DNA of 64,000 nt, taken from Coniochaeta sp. PMI_546 (Eukaryota > Ascomycota > Sordariomycetes > Coniochaetales > Coniochaetaceae). Within the stretch, counting starts at the first letter, position 1. Each line of letters starts with the position of its first letter. Where the stretch lies: contig MU271143.1 in assembly GCA_021432605.1 (NCBI GenBank), positions 4,163,277-4,227,276 of the forward strand. Direction: 5' to 3'. This document shows positions 55,275-64,000 of the stretch, piece by piece. The position numbers were made by a program, and so were the translations under genes. The notes under the pieces are model-generated. The model was given only the letters and a program-made list of their open reading frames with translations, did not search any database and had not been told where the DNA came from.

Positions 55275-55907
55275 TCTCGATGCTACAGTGGAAAATGCGG
55301 AGCGATGGAAACCATTCCCGAGTTCCCCTACACGCTGAGCTGTGTTAGTTTTGAGGTCATGGCCGTGGGTTTCGACCAAGGCACAAGGCAACACTTCTCG
55401 GAAGGTTTAAGTTGTCCTCAGCGCCGAGCCTTGATGTGGGCAGAATGACCCGGAGGTATACTCTGGGAACGCATCTGCTTCCGGGCCAAGGGCAAAGAAT
55501 TGTGGTTGTAATATATGCGTCCTGGGCCGGGAAGGTATCACATTCATCTCTTCGGAGAAGAATGTGGGGAGCGACGGAAAGGGAAATACCAGATTCAGCC
55601 GCGACAGTATATCCTAAGGCAATGTGCTGCATACCCGTTGAGTCAGGCCCGCACGGGATGGAGGTGTTCTGTCGTAATAAGAGGCCAAATATTGATTGTG
55701 ATATGATTGGGTGTCGATCCAGGCCAACATTGATGAGGTGAGTGGGAAAACACCACAGGATAGTCAAGCAACGACTTGAATACTCCATCATTTGGGGGGA
55801 TCTGTCCAGAACGGGCCACGTGCCTGGAGTTGAAAGCAACCGGGGGCGCCTTTCTCTTGCACAAGCCGCAGCACTTTATCGAAGCAGGCGTGACAATTAA
55901 ATAGTGT
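55275..55907. other. Spacer, sedolisin promoter / membrane-protein 3' flank
   Basis: 633 bp; no recognisable feature. Confidence 0.5.
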
Positions 55908-56792
55908 CTAGTGGTTCCAGAGAAGAATCCGCCATCTCCAACCGCTCAAGAGCTTCATGTCCTTCTCATCAATATCCTCTTGGCCGTTCTCAATCTTGGC
56001 GCTGAGCCGCTTCAGGCGCTTGGAGACGGTCCTGGCCACTCTGAGTGACACTTCGTTGGAGAAAACATACAGAACTGCAAAGACGAAAAAGGCAAGCGTC
56101 GCAAGTCGCCCTTTCCCGTGTACAGAGTCTCTGATGCGGGCAATCAGGGACCTGCTCTTGCGAAAGGCATATTCGGTGTCGTTGGACGTCTCAGACTCTC
56201 CCGTGGGTCTCCTGAATATGGCTCTGATAGCCGGTATAAAGGACGCACTGGGATAAAAAGCAGACCATTAAGTATGCGATCAAAGTCAACGGTACAGATG
56301 AACGCCGTATGAGGTCAGTCGACCACGCGCCCGGGAGCGCGATGGTGAGCACGACGGCAAGGGAGGGAAACACAGCCAGCCCCAGCAAATCAAGCAAACC
56401 ATTAAGAGCAAAACAGCTTACACTACAGTCCCGGTTATCCAGCGTCGCCAGCGATGAGACTCGGCAGTCTTGATCGTGGCCGAGACATCGTTTCTCAGCG
56501 TACGGAGATCGGACAGGAGGTGTGCTGCCTGGACCCGTAGGCGCTCTTCAATGCCGGCCTCATCAGTCCTGTACCGTCGCTTCTGAAGACTCAGATACTC
56601 TCGCATTCCAAACTCGACACTCGATCGTCTATCACGGATATCCATTTTAGCCAGCGACGAGGACGTGAAGGTTGGGCCGGTGCTCTGGGTTGGCAGAAAT
56701 GGCGCAGGGGCAGGAACAGGGCCAACCGGCAACGGCGGTGCTCCGGAAGGCACAGCCGCCGTCGGAGGCGGTGCATACGACATTGATTCCAT
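55908..56792 (-). CDS. Conserved fungal membrane protein of unknown function
   Basis: Exon 1 is 56792-56422 and exon 2 is 56247-55908, with a 174-nt intron (GTAAGC...CCAG) that contains no AG between the donor and its acceptor. The 236-residue product starts with a Pro/Ala-rich stretch and then a charged helical part (SSVEFGMREYLSLQKRRYRTDEAGIEERLRVQAAHLLSDLRTL). A first hydrophobic segment is completed by the splice (WITGTVVASFIPAIRAIF), and a second follows (RLATLAFFVFAVLYVFSNEVSL). The end is RVARTVSKRLKRLSAKIENG...GWRWRILLW. The reading frame across the splice is convincingly coding. I know it only as a conserved ascomycete family without an assigned role. Confidence 0.8.
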
Positions 56793-57525
56793 GACGGACG
56801 TTCCTATGTCTCTGCAACGGTAGACGAAGTCACCAAGTCGTGACTATCTGGGGTTGATGAACCAGCAAGTGCATCACAGCGAAGGGGATGATCGTGGTCC
56901 GACACGTCCGACACCACATCCAACGCGCTTTAGATGCGGGGTTGGGAGGCTGCATTCTGTAGCTGTACTCTGCAGTGGCCAATCAAATCACAGCAGCTTG
57001 TGGCATCGCCGCATCAGCAACCTGAGCCTCGAGTTCATCTTTTTCTCGTCCAGTAACAAAAGAACTTGGAGGAAGGACTTGCACAACCACTCCAGTATCC
57101 CACTCGGACCATACCTCCTACGTGGTTCCTTCCTCTCAACTGCCATATATTTCCGCGTTCTTATTTTCTTATTTTCCAAGTTTCTGTTGTCCAGTCTAGA
57201 CTGTACGCGCTTGTATTTGACCCCTTCACCTGCTACAGACCGACCCCCACCAATTCATTCGATGCCACGCGTGTCAGCATTCCCCTGGAAGACTGAAGCA
57301 AGCCATAAACTCATCGATGAAGAGCTCGCTCTCTGGAATTTCAATTGTCAACTGATTTTAAGCTAATTATTCATATATATGTATGTGAAGCATAGGTAGA
57401 GGCATCAAGACCGAAAGGAGACAACAGCGCACAATGAACTACGATTCTTTGATAAACAGTCATGCTCTATGGCAAGTGATGGGTGCGTCCTGAACGTGTT
57501 TCCAAATGTACCATCCCTAGCGTCT
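56793..57525. other. Spacer upstream of the membrane-protein gene
   Basis: 733 bp. A plus-strand frame of 170 codons (56854-57366) has no recognisable domain and is taken as chance. Nothing else was seen. Confidence 0.5.
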
Positions 57526-58397
57526 TCATGAAAAATGGAAGTTGCTTTCCATGTGTGTTACTAACGACCCAACTTCGTAGTCAGTGGCATTCCCTTCGTG
57601 AGCAGCCTCAGGAATCCAAGCATCGCCTTGTAACGTAGGATCCGTCCAGGCATGTCCCGATATGACTGCGTGGGATCCGAAGCCACCCTGCTCAAAGTGC
57701 TGAAAATGATCGATGTAGGCATCTCCGGTGTCCGTACTCTCCTGATATTGAGTGTCCTCCGGCTGCATCCAACCTGGCTCATCCTCGTCGTCTTGGTTTC
57801 CGTCACTGACATGATAACCCGAGGAGTAGTCATTGTCATTGACCGAGGAACTGGTCTGGGACCAGTCTGAGAAATCATGAGGCGGCTGCATTCCCGAATA
57901 TGGATCTTTCGCATCAGCACGCTCGGTTGTGCAGTTGCATGGCACGGATTTGCACCAAAAACAAGAGAGGTCGTCATCATCTTGTTGCTGACTCTGTTGT
58001 CCTGAGAATGAGCTGGAAGCCACCGCAGGACTCGATGGTGCTGGCCTTGGTGCCGGACCTGTCTCTCTTGGCGGTCGAGGCTTCTCCTTTCCCCAGCACA
58101 CGTATGGGGTCACCGGTATAGGTAGAGCATCGAAAGGGTTTGAATCAGTGTCTGGGTAATCTAGGTTTGCTGGAGCTTCCGCTTGGTAAAGCGGGTCTCC
58201 TCTGTTTGCCTCGTCGTAAAACGGTTCTACTAGGTTTGCCGAAGCTCGCCCCTTGTAATGCGGGTTAGATCCGACATGTTTTAAACAACCTGAACTTGAC
58301 TCGATCCGAAAACTCGACTGGACCTCACCGTTTTCTTTCTCCTACCGCGGCGCGGATCTTTCTCGTCTTTGTGGTGTCGAGTTCCGTGACTGGACAT
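57526..58397 (-). CDS. Unknown acidic low-complexity protein
   Basis: I do not recognise this protein. Exon 1 (58397-58329) encodes the basic start MSSHGTRHHKDEKDPRRGRR. A 77-nt intron (58328-58252, GTGAGG...ACAAG, branch TCTAAC) joins exon 2 (58251-57526), giving 264 residues. Another donor, GTAGGA, used with a nearer acceptor (intron 56 nt), also keeps the frame, so the splice is uncertain. Exon 2 is rich in Pro, Ser, Asp and Gln, with CFWCKSVPCNC as the only Cys cluster and acidic runs such as DGNQDDEDEPGW. It is probably largely disordered. It is divergent from the DUF6594 gene across 445 bp. Confidence 0.6.
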
Positions 58398-58842
58398 TCT
58401 ACTGACTGCTAGGTACTCTGGATGCACAGCGTAGGACAAGTGGTGGACGCCTGAATGCTAACAAGGACCAGGTACTGGAGTGTGTCCACTCGTGAATGAA
58501 GTCGGTCCTGTGGAAATTACATATATCATGATTTTGAGCAACCTTGTGGTTAGGAGATGCACGCTTCAAATGTCTACCTTGAGTTATGGCATTTTCTGAA
58601 CCACGTTGCGAGCGGCGCTTCACGACAGTGAGAGCCTGCTCGTTGGTGAACAGCGTATGCGGTGTGATTGGTAGCTTGACTAACCGATGTGTTAACTAAC
58701 CGATGAAGGAAAGCAGGCCTGTCAGGCTGTTTGGAGCCACTCAAAGTCACAAGGCTGAACCCCAACAATTCAAGGTAAATAATTCCATGTAAGTCCTCGA
58801 CATCACCAACATGACCTTACATCAAGTCTGGCAGCACCGAAA
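58398..58842. other. Divergent promoter region, unknown protein / DUF6594 gene
   Basis: 445 bp between divergent starts; no clear element. Confidence 0.45.
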
Positions 58843-59892
58843 ATGGATAACACAGTCGCTCCTGCGGCTATCTCCCAGTTGCCCAGCCTGGATGAACTCG
58901 ACGAGAAGCCTTGGTGAGAATTCGACAGGTACCTTCGAAATCATCAATTTAATTAACATGATATTGTCAGGAAGTTCATTGGGTATCCAGGGTTCGCTGC
59001 TTACCTGTCTTCAGACGACGACTTTTTCCTCCTGCGACGATTCGACAGATTGCACTCGCGAGTACTCCTCAAACTCCAAGACGACCTTACAGTGCTGGAG
59101 GACAATCTCGACGCGCTTGACTCTGCATTGATGGCACGGGACGCGGTAGATTTTGACAATGGCTCTTTCAGGAACGATAAGGCCGAGAGACGGCAGCTGT
59201 TAGAAGCTATAGAGTCAAAACTCAATAACTATGGTACAACACTTTGCCCCTCGCGGCTACTGTCAGCCATTGACTTACTATTCTCCTGCAAGACTTGCTA
59301 TTACACCGTTATCTCCAAATCAAAACAAAGCCGGACGCACCCAAAACAAACATTAGAAACGTACAGAGATGGCTGTCCAATCGACACGGAGCCATCCATG
59401 ACAACGAGCTACGGTTCCTCCAGTCAAAAGATTTGATAACAACATCAAAAGAGAAATCGCCATTGAGACGCTTGTTCGAGCAGCAAATCCTAGCTCGAAC
59501 ATCGGGCCTTTTCGGCATATTCTCGACAGGCTCGAAAATCTCTTCCCCTGAATCGGGACTCAAGACGACAGTCCGTGGTGATGATCGCCAGGTCGATATC
59601 ACAGCACGATTGGCGATATTCTTCGCTGCCCTCGCGATGCTGATCACACCGTTATGGGTCCTAGCACCTCTCAGCATGATTTACGTGAAACTAGGCGTGA
59701 TAACTGCATTCGCAGTCTTTTTCCTGGCTGTGATGAACTGGGGAACCATAGCAAGGCCGTTCGAGGTATTGGCGTCTACTGCCGGGTGAGTGTCTCCTCC
59801 CGTGGAAGAATTGCGCAGACTGTCCGCTCATACTTCAAAGATACTGTGCGGTATTGGTAGTGTTTCTCCAGGTAGGAACGACGACACTCTAG
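58843..59892 (+). CDS. DUF6594-domain membrane protein
   Basis: Fungal-specific membrane protein family of unknown function. Exons are 58843-58913, 58971-59233, 59293-59785 and 59841-59892, giving 292 residues; introns are 57, 59, 55 and 55 nt in scale, all GT-AG. The family's opening YPGFAAYLSSDDDFFLLRRFDRLHSRVLLKLQDDLTVLE lies at residues about 26-65. A coiled-coil-like stretch follows, then three C-terminal hydrophobic segments: ARLAIFFAALAMLITPLWVL, LSMIYVKLGVITAFAVFFLAVM and YCAVLVVFLQVG. The last one exists only if the small final exon of 52 nt is included, with acceptor TCAAAG. Many paralogues of this family occur per fungal genome, and it is often found near HET or effector genes. Confidence 0.87.
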
Positions 59893-60509
59893 CTGAGGCA
59901 TCAGCATCTTCAAGGACGCCCGCACTGGGTACGACTCTATGGGTGGTTGATTCGATGGACAAGCTGTGCCAATGCGATCTTGCAGCTTGCAAGACGAAGC
60001 AGACACAGTATGGGATTAGGTTGCCAAGATAGAACGACGAGTCGACGGCGGTTTACCTTCTGCCCTCTGTATAGGTAGCGAAGCATAGATTTATTCCATG
60101 TTGCCAGCAAGAACGTATCCTGAGCCACCTGCTCGTGACTTTGCGGTGGTTAGCAAATACCTTACAGCTGAAATTGCTAGGAAGCTGTCACTGGTAAGAA
60201 TTATACGTAAGGTGCGGTACTGTCGATGCCAATTATGTTTGTTTGATGGTCTGACGGACAATGTAGCCCAATCAGAGGCAACTCAAGATGTCTTCCTCCA
60301 GGTCCCGCTTTCCTGGTCCCGCTTTCTTGCCGGGGGACCGGGGTCCGGGGGGGCAGGTCCTCAAGGTATCTCCACTTCCGTGCAGACAGTTGCAGCTGCC
60401 TGCGCGACACCAAACTCCACTCGTACTTCATTCTGCACTCAATGTTTCCTGCCTCGCCGCGCAATTCGTTTCTCGCGGCGCATCTCATGATCTCATTCCC
60501 CCCTTGCTG
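59893..60509. other. Spacer, DUF6594 3' flank / PGAP4-like promoter
   Basis: 617 bp. The frame of the next gene stays open upstream to an ATG at 60288, but that extension is Pro/Gly/Ser-rich and is probably leader. An antisense open frame (59776-60006) is not supported. Confidence 0.45.
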
Positions 60510-62006
60510 ATGAGGTTGCATACGCTCACGGGCGTTGCCTCCGTACCGGCAGTTCAGGCGCTTGCCGTGAGCGGCGGTCTATGGCTCCTGCTCTTCATCT
60601 ATTGCAACTATGCTCTATGGCGAGACCCCCACGGTGCCTACTTCCACAGCGAACAGGTCTATGACCTAGGCTACTCGCGCGTCCGTCAACAAGAGGCTCG
60701 GGCCTTTCTCGAGCAGTACTCCAACTGGAACTCAACCTCGAACGAGAAGTCGACCTCTGCCCCAAACTCGACCGTCTCGGCCCCCCCTCCTCTGCACGTC
60801 GGCGACAGCCCTGCCCTCTGCGCAGCTTTCACCACGGTCCGTCGCGAGCATCCAGATGCGGCCCGCTACTTCTCCGACAGCGTGGGATCCATGCTAGAGG
60901 GTCTAACACCGCAGGAGCGTGCCGCAGTCAACGTGAGCGTGCTCTTCGCCAATGCCGACGGGCCGGCGCTACACCCGGACTTCGACGCACCGTGGCTGGC
61001 TGCGCTGGTCGACCACGCAGCAGGATACGAAGGCATGTCGGCCGCCGAGATAGCCGAGCTGCGCCGGATGGAGGCAAGCGAGGACTTCCAGCGCAAAGGC
61101 GTCTACGACTACGCCTACGCGCTGGATCGATGCTACCACGAGACGCGCGCGCCCTTCATCGCCGTATTCGAAGACGATATCATCTTCGCCGCGGACTGGC
61201 TCGCGCGCACCCTGCTCGGCCTGCAGCACCTGGCAACCGCACCCGCCGATGGGGGACCGGGGTGGTTGTACCTGCGCCTGTTTTATAGCGAGACGTATAT
61301 GGTGTGGGATGCCGAGGCGGACTGGTGGTATGGCCATCTGTTCGTGACCTTTGCACTTGTCAGTCTCACGTCCGCGGCCGTGCTAGTGCTCCTCCACTTG
61401 CTCCTCCGCTTGCGTGGCGGCGTCGGCGGCGGCGGCGGCGGCACAGTCAGTCACCACGCGGGAAGGAGGAACTTCCTGCATCTGCGCCTTGACGTCCCGA
61501 CTATCGCCGTGCTGTCGCTGATCGTCGCACCGGCATTTACGGCCCTGGCTTTCATGGCAGGCAAGTACAATCTGCCCATGTATGCGCTGCGCGGGGGCAG
61601 CAGCGCCATCGGCAGCATGCTCCGCGGTGGGCACGATCGAGGGCTGCAAAGGAACGCGGACGTGGTGCCGATGGATAGGCAGGCGTGCTGCTCGCAGGCG
61701 CTTGTTTTCGACCGTGCCCGCGTGCCGGAGCTGACAGCGTATCTGCGGGAGCGTGGCCGCGGACAGACGGACTTGATGATCGAAGATTACTGCAACGAGC
61801 GGCCGCTGCGGCGGTTCGCCCTCGGGGAGCAAGCTGTTCAGCACCTTGGCGTTAGAAGCAGCCGGGGTGGGGGCGGCGTGCAAGGTAACAGCGTCTGGGC
61901 CTTTTATTTCGAGGAGAGTCGGCCGGAAGAGGTGGAGCAGAGGAAACAGAAAGCGTTAGAGAGCATAGATTGGGCTGTATTTAACGCGTCATACGGCACT
62001 GATTGA
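60510..62006 (+). CDS. PGAP4-like (GT109/TMEM246) GPI-glycan glycosyltransferase
   Basis: Intronless, 498 residues from the chosen ATG. It has the unusual PGAP4 layout: an N-terminal membrane anchor (VQALAVSGGLWLLLFIYCNYALW, 15-37), a GT-A type domain with FEDDIIFA (the EDD motif at 221-223), and, inside that domain, a tandem pair of membrane segments (276-300 and 331-350) joined by a Gly-rich loop. The fold then resumes with QACCSQALVFDRARV and an MIEDYCNE acid motif. In animals PGAP4 adds GalNAc to GPI-anchor mannose in the Golgi; the sugar used by fungal homologues is not known to me. The first ATG at the anchor was preferred over one 222 bp upstream. Confidence 0.83.
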   Translation: MRLHTLTGVASVPAVQALAVSGGLWLLLFIYCNYALWRDPHGAYFHSEQVYDLGYSRVRQQEARAFLEQYSNWNSTSNEKSTSAPNSTVSAPPPLHVGDSPALCAAFTTVRREHPDAARYFSDSVGSMLEGLTPQERAAVNVSVLFANADGPALHPDFDAPWLAALVDHAAGYEGMSAAEIAELRRMEASEDFQRKGVYDYAYALDRCYHETRAPFIAVFEDDIIFAADWLARTLLGLQHLATAPADGGPGWLYLRLFYSETYMVWDAEADWWYGHLFVTFALVSLTSAAVLVLLHLLLRLRGGVGGGGGGTVSHHAGRRNFLHLRLDVPTIAVLSLIVAPAFTALAFMAGKYNLPMYALRGGSSAIGSMLRGGHDRGLQRNADVVPMDRQACCSQALVFDRARVPELTAYLRERGRGQTDLMIEDYCNERPLRRFALGEQAVQHLGVRSSRGGGGVQGNSVWAFYFEESRPEEVEQRKQKALESIDWAVFNASYGTD

Positions 62007-62930
62007 TGGGAATAATACTATGGTAGTTTCTCTGTGACCAGGAATATCACTCGTGATGACTGCTATACAATCACATGCGCGCTACAAAGCGTGTGTAGTT
62101 AGAAAGGAGCTTGTGGTACCACAGGTACGGATAGGAGAGGTTGAACTGATCCTCTCCAGCCGGAGATCTCTACTGAGCTCAGCCATGAGTCCTTAAGTCC
62201 AACCACAATTCATTCAATGGTCTCTTTCTCGAGATTACCAGGACAGATGTACAGCACTACAGTACCTTGCCTTACCTTGCCTTCTACCATAGGTACCTTA
62301 CATTGAGGAAGGGTAGCAGGGTAAGGTGAGTTACCCCCTTTCCTCGCTTGTCAGGGCCCATATTTTAGGCTCCCAGAAATGGTGGTATGGGGACCCTGAA
62401 AACGAGAAGAGCTAATGCGGGGTCAGCCATTGAGAAGCTCACAAGCAATGAGTCACCGGCCGCCCTAACGCCTTGCCAAGCTAGACCCCGCGCGCCACCT
62501 CGTGAAGCTCTCAAACAGCTCTTTCAGCTCCCCCAAGCTCTCTCGACGCTCTGGCCCTTGGAGGCCGCTACGTAAAATTAGTGGCGTAGTCTATTGGAGC
62601 GCAAGGCATCATCTCTTCAACAGCCGAACAGTCAAATGTGTCAGGTAGAAAGTTAGGCAGACAACGAATTGAAACGCTAAGTCTTCGTCATTGGTTGCGT
62701 GGACGCTCAAGGCAGCTGTGCCACCACCATTTGCTTCGCTTGACATTGATCAGGACAGACTGTTACAGGTAGGACTCGCCGTTATCCTTATTTACTGGCT
62801 TCTCCTTCCGCTGCCATTGCTTCCTGTACCCAATCTCTATACCCTTTTACCACCACGCAACTATCTTGAGTTGTGCCATAACATCACTTCAGCCGTGACC
62901 TTGTAGCCTCTATCTAGAACCGAGCCAGGC
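62007..62930. other. Spacer, PGAP4-like 3' flank / DUF4139 gene promoter
   Basis: 924 bp. It contains a two-copy 10-bp direct repeat (62263-62282). Open frames are short and unconvincing. Confidence 0.5.
62263..62282 (+). repeat. Two tandem copies of TACCTTGCCT
   Basis: Two perfect adjacent 10-bp units in an intergenic region. Further CCTTAC/GTAAGG-like words follow within 70 bp. No function is implied. Confidence 0.7.
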
Positions 62931-64000
62931 ATGGATACCATTCCCAAGCAAGAATTCCGCATTCGCGACCTCTCTACGCGTACAGTCACGCTCTTCCCGA
63001 CGCGTGCCCAAGTTGTACGAGATATCAAGAATGTCGTCCTTGAGGTGAGCAATGCCTTCCAGTCCTGCTTCTAAGACTGCGCCTTATTAACAAAGCTGTT
63101 CCTCCAGCCAGGCGCAAACGAGATCACCATTCTGGGCCTGAGCCCTTCTGTCGACGAAGATTCTATCAAGGTTGAAGGCACCGGCTCAGCCATCATCTCC
63201 GACATTGCCGTTGAACTTCTGCCGAACCGCGATATTTTCCAGGACATCTACCCCGAATCTGACAGCGACACGTCCGATGACGACCTCGACACTGAAGACG
63301 ACGAAGGCGCGAAAAAGGATAGCGACGCTTTGGCGGCTGTTCGTAAGGAACTCACCTCCTTGCGAGATGAGCAGAAACGAGCCAAGGAAGTCATATCCAG
63401 CGCTGAGAGCCGGCTGAAGATACTTGATGCCTACGGCAAGACCCTTGATCGCAAGCGTGGCACCGATATTAGTGCAGGGCTCGATACCTACCGCAGCGAG
63501 CGTGACAAAGTCTTCAAAGATCACATGGATGCAACTATTCGCGATCGTAAGATCAGCAAGGACATTGAAGATCTAGTCGTGGAAGAGGAACGCTTGGTGA
63601 AGATCGAGTTGAGAAAGCAGAAACAGGAAGCGAAGACCAAGGCAAAAGCTCAGAGGGCCAAGGCGAGGGAGGCTGAGAAACGCCAACGCCGCAAAGCCGA
63701 GACTCAGAAGGAAAAGCGCCGCATCCGGAAAGAGCGCGAGAGCTTTTGGCCCCGTTATTGCTGGTCTGTCCGCATCACCCTGGACGCCGTCAATCTTACG
63801 GATACGCCTGGTTCGTCGCGTCGGAGCTCCATAGCAAGTGCCAGTGACATCGTCAAGGTCGTTCCCGAAAAGGTAACATCCTCAGAAGACTCAGACGCTG
63901 CAAGCTACACCTGCGACCTGTCGCTCTCCTATGTCGTCTCATCCGCTTACTGGTCGCCGAGCTATGACCTATCCCTGTCCACGACATCCAACACGGCGCT
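62931..64000 (+). CDS. DUF4140/DUF4139 (mucoidy-inhibitor-A-like) protein, 3' end outside window
   Basis: Exon 1 is 62931-63044, followed by a 63-nt intron (GTGAGC...CCAG) and exon 2 from 63108 to beyond position 64000. The N-terminus IRDLSTRTVTLFPTRAQVVRDI...PGANEITILGLSPSVDEDSIKVEGTG is the DUF4140 strand-rich domain. An acidic stretch (SDSDTSDDDLDTEDDEG) and about 150 residues of Lys/Glu/Arg-rich coiled coil follow. The DUF4139 part begins near SLSYVVSSAYWSPSYDLSLST. Proteins of this family occur in bacteria and fungi; their fungal role is unknown. The visible part, about 335 residues, is open to the end of the window. Confidence 0.87.

Noticed and set aside
62417-62491. 8-bp inverted repeat GCGGGGTC...GACCCCGC as a possible MITE
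   Set aside because: The arms do not extend beyond 8 bp and no target-site duplication is visible, so it is expected by chance in GC-rich DNA.

Overview
The window is nuclear DNA of a filamentous ascomycete (Pezizomycotina, most likely Sordariomycetes; the genus cannot be read from the sequence). The evidence is short spliceosomal introns (mostly 52-85 nt, with CTAAC/CTGAC-like branch sites), a fungal CBM1, a HET-domain gene, a cAMP-receptor-like GPCR, and fungus-typical GH7/GH11/GH18/GH27/GH3 enzymes and A1/S53 proteases. I model 26 protein-coding genes with fair to high confidence and see no rRNA, tRNA, CRISPR array or recognisable transposon.

Layout. 1-6.8 kb: a 3'-truncated HST3/4-type sirtuin, TIM17 and an RQT4/TRIP4-like ribosome-quality-control protein, all on the minus strand. 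7.4-18.3 kb: four consecutive secreted glycoside hydrolases (GH7 endoglucanase, GH18 chitinase, GH11 xylanase, GH27 alpha-galactosidase with a CBM35-like tail), separated by gene-free stretches of 2-3 kb. 18.4-27 kb: a HET-domain protein with WW-like repeats, a cAMP-receptor-like GPCR and an ACS-family MFS permease. 29-33 kb: a short-chain dehydrogenase, an ADP-ribosylglycohydrolase and a secreted pepsin-like protease. 36-47 kb: a dense housekeeping block with a Myb/SANT factor, OM14, MIA40, thiamine pyrophosphokinase, BOS1, archaemetzincin and a class-V aminotransferase. 49-55 kb: a second secreted block with a CBM1-GH3 beta-glucosidase, a SET protein with a signal-like N-terminus and a sedolisin. 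56-64 kb: a single-pass membrane protein, an unknown acidic protein, a DUF6594 protein, a PGAP4-like GPI-glycan glycosyltransferase and the 5' part of a DUF4140/DUF4139 protein.

How the genes relate. The glycoside hydrolases cover cellulose, xylan, galactosides, cellobiose and chitin, and each has a TATA-like box 85-125 bp upstream of its ATG, as expected for strongly induced secreted enzymes. Three genes serve mitochondrial biogenesis (TIM17, OM14, MIA40). The main oddities are in gene structure: an OM14-like gene whose start codon appears to be split by an intron, a BOS1 gene whose first coding exon is only the ATG, an MFS gene with two apparent GC-AG introns, an in-phase stop-free intron in the aspartic protease, and a reading-frame change in the sirtuin.
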